A DNA stretch of 39,294 bases from JAVMKJ01 sp031732875 (GTDB taxonomy: Bacteria; Pseudomonadota; Gammaproteobacteria; Competibacterales; Competibacteraceae), in contig JAVMKL010000055.1 in the NCBI GenBank assembly GCA_031732875.1, positions 1 through 39,294 of the forward strand. Reading direction: 5' to 3'. The position numbers and the translations under genes are program-made. Every line of letters starts with the position of its first letter. Position 1 is the first letter of the stretch. This document shows, piece after piece, positions 8,255 to 15,869 of the stretch. A model generated the notes under the pieces. That model was not told the DNA's origin. It did not search any database and saw nothing but the letters and a program-made list of their open reading frames with translations.

Positions 8255-8386
8255 ACCTGCAATCGAAAACATCTCCACCTGCAATCATCGCCACTTTCCG
8301 ACCGGGATGATCTGCAACTGAAACGCGTTCAAACTGGAATCATCTACAACTGAACCTGCAATCGAAGATCCCGAACCTGCAATCGA
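8255..8386 (+). repeat. Six degenerate 12-bp repeats (ACCTGCAATCGA-like), helically spaced
   Basis: Copies start at 8255, 8277, 8310, 8342, 8354 and 8375: ACCTGCAATCGA, ACCTGCAATCA, ATCTGCAACTGA, ATCTACAACTGA, ACCTGCAATCGA, ACCTGCAATCGA. The spacings are 22, 33, 32, 12 and 21 bp, close to whole helical turns, so all copies would face one side of the DNA. The array sits exactly where the antiporter remnant ends. Arrays like this mark transposon ends (multiple transposase sites) or iterons; which applies here is an inference. Confidence 0.6.
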
Positions 8387-8551
8387 TGGGTTCGAATCAG
8401 AATAGTCGGTTGAAAAACGCTCTTGATTGCAGCTCGCTACAACTACCGTGGACTATCCGGCCGTAGCGGACCAGCCCGTCGGTACGGTGGCGGCCCCGGC
8501 TCAGGCGGGTGCCCGAGTCTGGCGGGTTCGCCCCGCTACCTCTTCCGCCCA

Positions 8552-9121
8552 TTAACCTGTCGGCATTCCTGCGAGGAGCCATTCCGGACCGAACATGTGC
8601 TTGCCGGTGCCTGCCGGCACGCCTTTCGGCAACGCCCATTTTGCTGGCGGATTGGTCCCGTAGACGACCTCCCATCTGGCATCCTCCCACTTTGCGGGGT
8701 GGACTTTCTTTCTTGCGACCGGGTTGTATTTAAACGCCTCATACGCCGTCTTAGGCTGCAACGGCGCACCAAGCACCACAATCAAATCAATGCGGTGCAG
8801 GGCGTCAGGGTCGTGCGACGCCAAACGATCAAGTATGTGCCGCAAATTGTAGCCGCCGCCCGAAAAGCCATAAAACGCGCAAACGGCCTGGTCCTCAAAG
8901 AACTTTTTCAGAGCCGCTTTGGCCTGCGGGCTCTCCTGGTTTTGCGGCTGGCCAGCTACATCAAGGACGACGGCTTCATAGCCTCTGCGCTTCGCATATT
9001 CGCTCGCGGCCGACACGTGCAATGCGCCAGACGGCCAGGCGATATTTTTTCCCTGCTCGTCGGGGTATGTACCGGCCGGGGCAGAATTACCCCGCAAGAT
9101 CAACATTTTTGGACGCGACAC
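8552..9121 (-). CDS. Alpha/beta-hydrolase-like protein
   Basis: The product is 189 aa from a GTG start, chosen because AAGGAG lies 6 nt upstream; an in-frame ATG follows five codons later. The protein has an early strand (MLILRGNSAPAG), a second strand (GYEAVVLDVAG) and CAFYGFSGGGYNL, which is a G-x-S-x-G nucleophile elbow, then LIVVLGAP. A His near the C-terminus (GTGKHMFG) could complete a triad. This fits a small lipase/esterase-type hydrolase, but I do not recognise the subfamily and see no signal peptide. It overlaps the gene before it by 35 bp and is probably the last gene of a minus-strand operon starting near 10553. Confidence 0.65.
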   Translation of the reverse strand: MSRPKMLILRGNSAPAGTYPDEQGKNIAWPSGALHVSAASEYAKRRGYEAVVLDVAGQPQNQESPQAKAALKKFFEDQAVCAFYGFSGGGYNLRHILDRLASHDPDALHRIDLIVVLGAPLQPKTAYEAFKYNPVARKKVHPAKWEDARWEVVYGTNPPAKWALPKGVPAGTGKHMFGPEWLLAGMPTG

Positions 9122-9374
9122 GGAGATCTCCTTCGGCGAAGAGAACGGTGAAGTGGGTATCGACCGTCGGCGCCAGGACGCGGATGTAATTGTGCCCGGC
9201 GCGGACCTGCCATGTGCCGTGTAGCGATGCCCGACCAAGATGGTGGAAGTCGATCTCGTTGCTCCGATAGAGGTTCCAGAGGACCTGGATGAGTGCCCGG
9301 GCGCGCCCGCTGTGCTGCGCGGCGTTACTGTACTGAAAGAGCATGATGCCGTGCCAGATATCTTCGCGATTCAT
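9087..9374 (-). CDS. Hypothetical protein (95 aa)
   Basis: The start is supported by AGGAGG 7 nt before the ATG. I do not recognise the protein. It begins with a helical segment (MNREDIWHGIMLFQYSNAAQHSG), and the second half looks beta-rich (GTWQVRAGHNYIRVLAPTVDTHFTVLFAEGDLRVAS), like a small barrel or sandwich. It has no membrane segment or Cys cluster. The stop lies 35 bp inside the following hydrolase-like gene, so the two are probably translationally coupled and may act together. Confidence 0.6.
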   Translation of the reverse strand: MNREDIWHGIMLFQYSNAAQHSGRARALIQVLWNLYRSNEIDFHHLGRASLHGTWQVRAGHNYIRVLAPTVDTHFTVLFAEGDLRVASKNVDLAG

Positions 9375-9492
9375 GACTTATCCTCCTGGGTAGATGGACC
9401 GCCACACATTGCCCACGCTGCCGCCTGCGAAATCGGCGGTGGCGAGCCGGTGCCATTCGGGAACCCCGGACCCGACCCGGAACGGAAACCGA

Positions 9493-9543
9493 ACGATTCA
9501 GAATGTCACGGCATCATCGTCGATCCGGCATTGATCGAACGGA
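9493..9543 (+). repeat. 51-bp direct repeat, copy A
   Basis: This copy matches 10566-10616 at 49 of 51 positions (differences are C/T and A/G). The two copies bracket the 245-aa gene and the CHRD micro-gene, 1073 bp apart. On the minus strand both could encode the same C-terminal peptide ending DDDAVTF and a stop, which suggests a duplicated gene end rather than a binding site. Confidence 0.85.
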
Positions 9544-9573
9544 GGCATCGGTGAAATACGCACTCGAGCGCGC

Positions 9574-10311
9574 TCAGTGAATAATATGTTCGATGATTTT
9601 GTTCTCGTCGAATTTCCCGCCTATCAATATCCCGAACTTGATCTCACGTTTGCCGTCATTCTCTTTGGAGGGCAGGTCGACAGCCAACCAAGGTGAAAGC
9701 GTTGCCTCAATAACCGGCTGCCGGTTTTTATTGAGCACACCACCTGAAACCATGATCCATGGCAGTCCGTCGCTGAGAAGGTCGACCGTAAAATGCCTGA
9801 GCAATCCGTTCAAGTCCCAATAAACATTTCCGCTCGCATCCTTGATAATAAAGCCGTTGCGGTCGACGTGAATGTCGCATGACGCCTTGTTAAACGCGAC
9901 GTGCAGGCTTAATCCTGTGTCAGCCGAGCGAAAGCTGGTCCCGATTCCCTTGGCCGCCGCTATATTTCGCCAGGCTGCCGATGCGTCGTTGGGTTTGTCC
10001 GGAACCATCGGCGTGTTGACGGGTTTCTTTCGCATCGACAGGCTCGTGATCGGCCTGGGCGGAAATGCTTTTGAGTACATGAGGTTAACGAACCTTTCAC
10101 GCATATTCCTTGCAAAATAGAAATGTACCCCGGTCGAACGTGGCGGCGTAAAGATCTCAGAGATCGTCTCGATATACGGCACGAAGCTCTCACCCATGAA
10201 GCTCCTGAAAATGCTATCAACATGATCGACCTCCCACCGCTTGCGAAGCTCTTCTTGCGAATTGTGAGCAGCGGACAACGTTCCGCTGCCGACACCTATG
10301 TAAGCACCCAT
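9574..10311 (-). CDS. Hypothetical protein (245 aa)
   Basis: A strong ribosome site (GGAGGAAG) just before the ATG and a long uninterrupted frame support this gene. I do not recognise a family. The protein is soluble-looking, with no signal peptide or membrane helix. The N-terminus is Gly/Ser-rich (MGAYIGVGSGTLSAAHNSQEE). A helical region with several aromatic residues follows, then a beta-rich second half (FIIKDASGNVYWDLNGLL, PWIMVSGGVL, REIKFGILIGG). It lies between two near-identical 51-bp repeats and between a CHRD-like micro-gene and the 95-aa/hydrolase pair, all on the same strand. Its lower GC and position in a decayed region suggest recent acquisition. Confidence 0.6.
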   Translation of the reverse strand: MGAYIGVGSGTLSAAHNSQEELRKRWEVDHVDSIFRSFMGESFVPYIETISEIFTPPRSTGVHFYFARNMRERFVNLMYSKAFPPRPITSLSMRKKPVNTPMVPDKPNDASAAWRNIAAAKGIGTSFRSADTGLSLHVAFNKASCDIHVDRNGFIIKDASGNVYWDLNGLLRHFTVDLLSDGLPWIMVSGGVLNKNRQPVIEATLSPWLAVDLPSKENDGKREIKFGILIGGKFDENKIIEHIIH

Positions 10312-10406
10312 AACTTCCTCCTATACGGTCCAGACCCAACAGCCATGCCACCAGGGGCTATTTGGCCGGGATAGTTGACTAAATTCTCTGAAACGATGAC
10401 GGGAGG

Positions 10407-10553
10407 TCAGGGTTTGAGTTGCGCGCGCGGCTCGCCACCCGGATGAGCCACCGTATGGACGTTGACGTACAGGTTCCCCGCCCGGAGGCTCGCGTATTGC
10501 GCGTCGGTCAGCTTCGCGCCGAGCGGCAAACAATCTTTGTTTGCGGTTTGCAT
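10407..10553 (-). CDS. CHRD-domain-like peptide (48 aa)
   Basis: This short frame has AAGGAG 6 nt before the ATG. The peptide reads MQTANKDCLPLGAKLTDAQ, then ASLRAGNLYVNVHTVAHPGG and EPRAQLKP. The block A-x-L-x-AG-x-LYVNVHT-x(3)-PGGE-x-R-x-QL is the hallmark C-terminal half of CHRD domains, which are usually about 110-120 aa and found in secreted bacterial proteins. Only that half is present and there is no signal peptide. It is either a truncated remnant that still has a translation start or a genuinely reduced domain. It is first in the row of minus-strand genes ending at 8552. Confidence 0.55.
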   Translation of the reverse strand: MQTANKDCLPLGAKLTDAQYASLRAGNLYVNVHTVAHPGGEPRAQLKP

Positions 10554-10565
10554 GAGGCGCTCCTT

Positions 10566-10616
10566 ACGATTCAGAATGTCACGGCATCATCGTCGATCTG
10601 GCGTTGATCGAACGGA
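10566..10616 (+). repeat. 51-bp direct repeat, copy B
   Basis: This is the partner of 9493-9543, with two mismatches. It lies directly upstream of the CHRD-like micro-gene on the minus strand. The peptide end it could encode (QIDDDAVTF, stop) may be the tail of a lost upstream gene. Confidence 0.85.
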
Positions 10617-10914
10617 TAGAGGCTATAAAACACTATTAAAGCGTAGCAGAAAAGAAAAATATTCCTACTGATTTACTCTGAATTTTGAGGAGCAAGCGAC
10701 TGGGAATGTCTTGGGAATACCCTCGGGTAGGGGTAGGTGCAGGATTATGTGTAAAAAGTTATCACTTTGCTTGCTCGAGGTGAAAAGGTGACCGCTGGCC
10801 ACCACACGGCGTGTTCAGGAAAACCGTCGTTTGTTTGGCATGGAGCCTTCCGGTTCCAAAAGGCTGGATTTTGGCCGTCCTGGTACACTGTTGGATACGG
10901 AGTCTGAGGCGCAA
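10617..10914. other. Gene-free stretch
   Basis: No supported gene. The left part (10617-10680) is AT-rich, and the promoter of the minus-strand gene set ending at 8552 may lie here. The rest appears to be degenerate non-coding sequence leading into the inverted repeat at 10915. Confidence 0.4.
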
Positions 10915-11161
10915 TGGAACGAAAAACCGGGTTAGCGTTTTGAGGCTCGGTTTGCCGCCCTGGGTACCGAGGACGAGCACCAATCCGGCGTGTTGGGACG
11001 TCATGTAGTAGCAGTGACAGCCGGATTGCGTTGTGGCCTTTTGAGGAATACCGATCTTGGCCGGCCAAAACGAGGTGGCCAAGAAACGAAAAGACCGGTT
11101 CGAGTTGGCCAATTCCTGTTTGGCTACCCATCTTGGCCGCTTAACCCGGTTTTTCGTTCCA
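10915..11161. repeat. 247-bp segment bounded by 23-bp inverted repeats
   Basis: The left end is TGGAACGAAAAACCGGGTTAGCG. The right end read in reverse is identical except for one extra A (GGGTTAAGCG). No gene is supported inside; there are further short stems (AATCCGGC/GCCGGATT, TTGGCC/GGCCAA). No clear target duplication is seen next to the ends. It may be a non-autonomous transposable element or a solo-end relic that lies against the racemase remnant. Confidence 0.55.
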
Positions 11162-11177
11162 CTGGACCTCAAACCCC

Positions 11178-11490
11178 TCACTGCGGCGCCGCTGGCGGGT
11201 TCCCGGCATCGCCCAGCGCCCACGCCGCCGCCGCCGCGCGGGCGTGGAGAGCGGTCGTGTCGAACAGCGGCACCGGCACATCGTCCGGCCCCACCAGCAG
11301 GGCGATTTCGGTACAGCCCAGGATGATGCCTTCCGCGCCGACCTCGACCAATTGCTGGATGATCCGGCGGTAGTGCGCCCGCGAGTCTTCCCGTACTTGA
11401 CCCCGGCACAATTCTTCAGTAGATCACCCGATGGACGGTCTCCCGATCCACCGGGTCGGGAACGACCACCGTCAAGCCGTGCCGAACAGA
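11178..11490 (-). pseudogene. Aspartate/glutamate racemase-family remnant
   Basis: Only the C-terminal third or so is left. The first frame gives LTVVVPDPVDRETVHRVIY (about 11475-11420), then a frameshift, then LCRGQVREDSRAHYRRIIQ and GAEGIILGCTEIALLV with DTTALHARAAA to the stop at 11178. GCTEI carries the second catalytic Cys of the YgeA/RacX-type Asp/Glu racemase family; the first catalytic Cys and the N-terminal domain are absent. The gene is therefore non-functional. Its 3' end meets the 23-bp inverted repeat at 11161, which could mark an insertion or deletion boundary. Confidence 0.75.
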
Positions 11491-11841
11491 TCAGCCCCCA
11501 AGGCCGGCCCATTCAGGTGGTGCGGGCCTGAGTCGCCGCATCCCTGGAGTTCAACAAATGCGGGCGCGGGGACGGTCTCGGTTGAACGGTTGTTTTGAGC
11601 GGCGTCCGGCCAATAGTCGTCCAGCGCCTGCTCGGTGGTAAAGGGGCAAGCGCCAGGAAACGTGTCTTCGTCCAAGCGTGGGTGCGGTGACCGAACAGGC
11701 CAAAACCCGGTTCGCCTCCTGATTTGCGGAGCACGGCGACGGTTTTTCGATTACGCTATAGTTTACAAGCGCCAGATGTTCGCCTGGTGTATCGACGGTC
11801 CAGAGCGCGGGCTTTCCTACCCTCGAACGCGGAGTGTATCC

Positions 11842-12363
11842 ATGCTTCCCCAGATCAAAACCATCCTGTACACCACGGCTCTGGGTCCTCACACCCGGCC
11901 GGTATTCCGCTTTGCGGTCGGTCTGGCCCGGCAGCATACCGCCAGGATCGTGCTGCTCCATGTGGTCGAACCCCTGAACAATTCGGTTCGGTTCCTGATG
12001 GAATCCTACCTGTCACCCGAAAAAGCGCAGGAGTTACACCACGAAGCGACCCGCGGTATCCTGGAAAAATTTCACCAACGGCTGGAAGCGTTCTGCACGG
12101 AAGAACTCGGCTCCACGCTCGATCAAACCGAGGTCATTTCGGAAATCCGCGTCATCAGCGGCGTTCCCTACGAAGTCATCCTGCACGAAGCCGACCGCTG
12201 TCAAGCCGATCTGATCGTCATGGGCACCCACACCGGCGCCAGCCGGCGCATCGATTTTCTGGGATCGACCACCCGCCGGCTCACGCTGCTGTCCAAGCGG
12301 CCGGTGCTGATCGTTCCCGTCGCCGATAGCCCCAGCAATGAATGGCCTGAAGCACTCATCTGA
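11842..12363 (+). CDS. Universal stress protein (UspA family)
   Basis: This 173-aa cytoplasmic protein has the single Usp fold: an opening strand (IKTILYTTALG), RFAVGLARQHTARIVLLHVVEP, ISGVPYEVILHEADRCQADLIVMGTHTG and the final FLGSTTRRLTLLSKRPVLIVPV. The G-x(3)-G and GS elements of the last blocks form the usual nucleotide-binding loop. GGAG 7 nt upstream supports this ATG, although the frame is open further upstream. The 3' end overlaps the DUF4124 gene by 26 bp. Usp proteins help survival under starvation or stress; the exact role is unknown. Gene order from here to 14404 looks like one transcription unit. Confidence 0.92.
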   Translation: MLPQIKTILYTTALGPHTRPVFRFAVGLARQHTARIVLLHVVEPLNNSVRFLMESYLSPEKAQELHHEATRGILEKFHQRLEAFCTEELGSTLDQTEVISEIRVISGVPYEVILHEADRCQADLIVMGTHTGASRRIDFLGSTTRRLTLLSKRPVLIVPVADSPSNEWPEALI

Positions 12364-12742
12364 GCCACGCCGATATCGCTCCCGGTTGCTGGGCCTGCTG
12401 GGGTCGCTGTTGCTGGCGCTGCAGGGCGGATCCGGGTTTGCCCAGGAGGCGGTCTACACCTGGAAGGATGCCGCAGGCCGCGTCCATTACGGCAACCGCC
12501 CGCCCGAGGGCCAGCCCGTCGTGCCGGTCGATCTCAACGCCAAACCGGTCAACGTGCAATCGACCGAACGCATCTACACCTGGACCGATGCCGACGGCAA
12601 GATTCACTATGGCCCGCAGCCACCGCCCGATACGCCAGCCCGGGAACTCAAGGAAGACGACACCTCCCTGTCCACGATCCATTCCGGCAAACTGCGCTCG
12701 GGCGAACAACAGTTATTGCAGAACCCGCGGCGACGCCAGTGA
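12338..12742 (+). CDS. Secreted protein with two DUF4124 repeats
   Basis: This 134-aa protein has a positively charged start, a hydrophobic stretch (LLGLLGSLLLALQGG) and a likely signal peptidase site after GFAQ, so it should be periplasmic or surface-exposed. Two DUF4124 units follow: VYTWKDAAGRVHYGNRPP (about residues 39-56) and IYTWTDADGKIHYGPQPP (about 79-96), each of the Y-x-W-x-D-x-x-G-x-x-H-Y/F pattern. The function of DUF4124 is unknown. The gene overlaps usp upstream and shares the GTGA stop/start with the next gene, so the three are probably co-translated. Confidence 0.85.
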   Translation: MNGLKHSSEPRRYRSRLLGLLGSLLLALQGGSGFAQEAVYTWKDAAGRVHYGNRPPEGQPVVPVDLNAKPVNVQSTERIYTWTDADGKIHYGPQPPPDTPARELKEDDTSLSTIHSGKLRSGEQQLLQNPRRRQ

Positions 12743-13620
12743 AACGCGGACCAAACATTCCAGATGATTATTGCCAGAATCTGGCGGCTCGACGGGGTTC
12801 GGATTTCCACTACAGCCTGCTGGGACTGCCGCTGGCGCAGCGGCAGGCGCTGTGCGCGGTTCGGGCGTTTTGCCTCGAAACCGCCGGAATCGTGGAAGAG
12901 AGCCGGGATCTCGGCGTAGCCCGAACCAAATTGGACTGGTGGCGGGCTGAGCTGGGACGTCTGGGCGAAGGCGCGCCGCAACACCCGGTGACCCGCGCCC
13001 TGCTGCCGCGGCTGGCCGCCTTCAACCTGCCCGAGGAATATTTTCGCGAAATCCTCGACGGGGTGGCGATGGATCTGGAGTACGACGCCTACCCGAGCTT
13101 CACCGAACTGACCCTGTACGTTCACCGGCTCGGCAGCGTGCCGGCCCTGTTGGCAGCGGAAATCCCGGGCTATCAGGATCGGCGCGCCACCCCCCGCTTC
13201 GCCCACGAAGCCGGCGCGGCGTTGCTGCTGTTCGAACGGCTTCACGACGCGCGCCGGCATGCCCAGCACGGGCGGTTCTATCTGCCCGAGGACGAAATGA
13301 GGCGCTTCGGCGTGCATCCCGGCGACCTACTGGCGGCACAGACCACGGACCGGGTCCGGCAATTGTTCGCCTTCCAGGCCGAACGAATCCGCGAGTACCA
13401 CCGCCGCGCGCTGGACCATCTGCCGGAAGCGGACCGCCATGCCCAGCGCAACCTGCTGATTCGCCTGGAGCTGACAATGGCGCTGCTGGCGGAGATCGCC
13501 GGAGACGGCTACCGCTTGCTGGAGCAGCGTACCAGCCTGACGCCGCTGCGCAAGCTGTGGCTCGCCTGGCGGTTGCAACGCCGCGAAAAGCGCCGCTACC
13601 GGCAGGCGGCGACCCCATAG
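12739..13620 (+). CDS. Squalene/phytoene synthase-family protein, active site degenerate
   Basis: This 293-aa protein aligns along its length with trans-isoprenyl head-to-head synthases (HpnD/CrtB-like): HYSLLGLPLAQRQALCAVRAFC, GVARTKLDWWRAEL, PVTRALLPRLAAFNLPEEYFREILDGVAMDL, and GRFYLPEDEMRRFGV. The first aspartate-rich motif, normally D-D-x-V-D-E, reads A-G-I-V-E-E here (about residues 49-54). The second motif, normally N-x-x-R-D-x-x-E-D, reads E-R-L-H-D-A-R-R-H (166-174). The metal/diphosphate-binding aspartates are thus mostly lost and normal synthase activity is unlikely. The frame is intact and in an operon, so this is probably a repurposed paralog, not a pseudogene. It starts at GTG overlapping the upstream stop by 4 nt. 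Confidence 0.85.
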   Translation: MKRGPNIPDDYCQNLAARRGSDFHYSLLGLPLAQRQALCAVRAFCLETAGIVEESRDLGVARTKLDWWRAELGRLGEGAPQHPVTRALLPRLAAFNLPEEYFREILDGVAMDLEYDAYPSFTELTLYVHRLGSVPALLAAEIPGYQDRRATPRFAHEAGAALLLFERLHDARRHAQHGRFYLPEDEMRRFGVHPGDLLAAQTTDRVRQLFAFQAERIREYHRRALDHLPEADRHAQRNLLIRLELTMALLAEIAGDGYRLLEQRTSLTPLRKLWLAWRLQRREKRRYRQAATP

Positions 13621-13660
13621 TAAACTGCCTCGCTCAACCCCGCCGCTACAAGGTGCCACC

Positions 13661-14404
13661 ATGAAGGATTACCAGCCGGCCGCCGATCTGTTGAAAGACC
13701 GAGTCATTCTGGTGACCGGGGCCGGGGACGGCATCGGCCGTGCCGTCGCGCGTCGGCTGGGCACCCACGGAGCCACCGTGGTTTTACTCGGGCGCACCAT
13801 TCGCAAGCTGGAACAGGTTTACGATGAAATCGAACGGGGAAGTGGCCCCAAACCGGCCATCTACCCGATGAATCTGGAAGGGGCGACCCCCAAGGACTAC
13901 GCCGATCTGGCGCGAGTGCTGGAATCCGAGTTCGGCCGGCTGGACGGATTGCTGCACAATGCCGCCCTGTTCGAGCGGCTGACTCCGATCGCCAATTACG
14001 ATGTGGAACTCTGGTACCGGACCCTGCAGGTCAACCTCAACGCGCCGTTCCTGCTGACGCACGCGGTGCTGGGCCTGCTGAACCGCTCGGCCGACGCGTC
14101 GATCGTATTCGCCGACGACCGGGTCGGCGAAGAGGGTCAAGCCTACTGGGGTGCCTACGCGGCGGCCAAGGGCGGTATCCGAACCTTGATGAAGCTGCTG
14201 GCTAGCGAACTGGAAACCAATACACCCATCCGGGTCAACAGCATCGATCCGGGGCGGGTTCGCACCGGTCTGACCCTGCGGGCCTATCCGGGACGCGAAC
14301 CGGCGGAATGGACCGACCCGGAGGCGATACTGGACGCCTACCTGTACCTGCTGGGTCCGGACAGCCGGGGCGTCACCGGCCAGACCTTCCGCGCCCAGGA
14401 TTGA
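13661..14404 (+). CDS. yciK: YciK-family short-chain dehydrogenase/reductase
   Basis: This 247-aa Rossmann-fold oxidoreductase has TGAGDGIG (NAD(P)-binding, residues 19-26), LLHNAA (97-102), VNLNAPF and YAAAK (166-170, catalytic Tyr and Lys). Length and motif order fit the YciK group of gammaproteobacterial SDRs, whose substrate is poorly known. The position of the catalytic Ser, about 13 residues before the Tyr, falls in ADDRVG where E. coli YciK has SSSVG, so the classical Ser seems to be replaced by Asp. It lies 40 bp after the synthase-like gene and converges on rluB with a 32-bp 3' overlap. The frame is intact; activity may be altered. Confidence 0.82.
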   Translation: MKDYQPAADLLKDRVILVTGAGDGIGRAVARRLGTHGATVVLLGRTIRKLEQVYDEIERGSGPKPAIYPMNLEGATPKDYADLARVLESEFGRLDGLLHNAALFERLTPIANYDVELWYRTLQVNLNAPFLLTHAVLGLLNRSADASIVFADDRVGEEGQAYWGAYAAAKGGIRTLMKLLASELETNTPIRVNSIDPGRVRTGLTLRAYPGREPAEWTDPEAILDAYLYLLGPDSRGVTGQTFRAQD

Positions 14405-15389
14405 GATTCTCCCTACCCCCCCTTTGCCATCGGGAAGCGCTCGAAACGCGGGGAGATTGCGGCCGGTCGGACCGGATCCAGGCCGATGGTTTTCCAGGCG
14501 ACTTTTCGGTATCGCGCGCCGGTTCGGACGAAGCCTCGGCGCGGCGCGGGCTGGAGTCGGGCTGGCGCGGGCCGCCGCGCGGTTGACCAGACCCGCCCCG
14601 CCCGGATGTGGAGGGCCAGCGCGGCGCGGGCTCCGGCCGAGCTTGGCGGTCCTCCGGCGGATACCCGACCGCCTGCAACAACTCATCCACCTGCGCGTCG
14701 TTCAGTTCGTCCCAGCGACCCGGATGGAGGCCCCGGCGCAGGCTCACCGGTCCGTAGCGCACCCGGATCAGCCGGCTGACCGTCACACCCTGCGATTCCC
14801 ACAGCCGGCGCACCTCGCGGTTGCGGCCTTCGCGCAGAATCACATGATACCAATGGTTCGTGCCTTCCCCACCCGCCTCGCGCATCTCGTCGAACCGCGC
14901 CAGCCCGTCCTCAAGGGGTACGCCTTCCAGCAGGCGCAGCAGCTTCTCCGGCGCGACCTCACCCAGGACGCGCACGGCATATTCGCGTTCGATTTGCGAG
15001 GAGGGGTGCATCAGCCGGTTGGCCAGTCCGCCATCGGTAGTCAGCAACAGCAGGCCCTGGGTATTGAGATCGAGCCGACCCACGGCCACCCAGCGTCCGT
15101 CGCGCAAGGGCGGCAGTCGCTCGAACACCGTCGGCCGACCATCGGGGTCGCGGCGGCTGGTGACTTCGCCGACCGGCTTGTAATAGGCCAACACCCGCCG
15201 GGGCTGATCCCGGACGCGCGTCCGAACCAGCTTGCCGTCGATCTGGATTCGCTCCGACCCGTCAATCTGGATACCCAGTTGCGCGGGCGCGCCGTTCACG
15301 GTGACGCGACCCTGACGGACCCAGTCTTCAATCTGGCGCCTGGAGCCGAGACCGGCGCGAGCGAGAAATTTCTGCAACCGTTCGGGCAT
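14373..15389 (-). CDS. rluB: 23S rRNA pseudouridine synthase RluB
   Basis: RluB converts U2605 of 23S rRNA (E. coli numbering) to pseudouridine. The 338-aa product starts MPERLQKFLARAGLGSRR, an S4 RNA-binding domain (about residues 1-60), and the catalytic domain contains GRLDLNTQGLLLLTTDG with the catalytic Asp. ILREGRNREVRRLWES and the RYGPVSLRRGLHPGRW block are typical of the RsuA/RluB/E/F group. A long Pro/Arg/Ser-rich tail (after about residue 250) is common in RluB and absent from RluE/F. The start was chosen at the S4 domain; the frame is open 28 codons further but without homology. AAGG lies upstream. Its 3' end overlaps that of the convergent yciK-type gene. Confidence 0.93.
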   Translation of the reverse strand: MPERLQKFLARAGLGSRRQIEDWVRQGRVTVNGAPAQLGIQIDGSERIQIDGKLVRTRVRDQPRRVLAYYKPVGEVTSRRDPDGRPTVFERLPPLRDGRWVAVGRLDLNTQGLLLLTTDGGLANRLMHPSSQIEREYAVRVLGEVAPEKLLRLLEGVPLEDGLARFDEMREAGGEGTNHWYHVILREGRNREVRRLWESQGVTVSRLIRVRYGPVSLRRGLHPGRWDELNDAQVDELLQAVGYPPEDRQARPEPAPRWPSTSGRGGSGQPRGGPRQPDSSPRRAEASSEPARDTEKSPGKPSAWIRSDRPQSPRVSSASRWQRGGRENLNPGRGRSGR

Positions 15390-15433
15390 CGGGACCTTCC
15401 GGCGGGCTCCGCGAATATCGGGGACAGGTGTCT

Positions 15434-15751
15434 TCAAGCAGGCGCGGCGGCGGGCGCGGGACAGGCGCCGCAACCACCCGCGCCATCGCAGGCACCGCCG
15501 GACTTCGTGTCGCCGGACGATGCGGACGATGCGCTGTCATCCTGGGTGGCAACATTCTTCTTGCCGCCCTTGCCCTTGAAATCGGTCTCGTACCAGCCGC
15601 TGCCCTTGAGCCGGAACCCGACCGGTGAAATCAGCTTCTTCAGTTCCGGCTTGCCACAGCTCGGGCAGTCGTTCAGTTCGGGATCGCTAAGCTTCTGCAA
15701 AACCTCGAATTCGTGGTCGCAGGACTGACAGCGGTACTCGTAAATCGGCAT
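15434..15751 (-). CDS. FmdB-family zinc ribbon protein
   Basis: This 105-aa protein begins MPIYEYRCQSCDHEFEVLQK and DCPSCGKPELKKLISPVGFRL, the putative regulatory FmdB domain with a four-Cys zinc ribbon (C8, C11, C29, C32). The GWYETDF block is typical. The C-terminal third is low-complexity Gly/Ala/Cys-rich. It lies 44 bp upstream of rluB on the same strand and may be cotranscribed with it. The function is unknown; the family name comes from an amidase/formamidase regulator, but most members are simply small Zn-ribbon proteins. Confidence 0.9.
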   Translation of the reverse strand: MPIYEYRCQSCDHEFEVLQKLSDPELNDCPSCGKPELKKLISPVGFRLKGSGWYETDFKGKGGKKNVATQDDSASSASSGDTKSGGACDGAGGCGACPAPAAAPA

Positions 15752-15869
15752 GGCGCACCTCGCAAGCTGACCAAACGGTAAGGGAACTCAATTAAATGGT
15801 ATGGGGATGAGGGGGAGCGATTTCAAGGCTCGGGCCCAGCACCCCCGCGATTGCGGTTAAACTATCGTC

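Noticed and set aside
10762..11409. 215-codon minus-strand frame
   Set aside because: Only its first part overlaps the racemase remnant, and in the wrong frame. The rest crosses the inverted-repeat segment and has no protein-like motifs.
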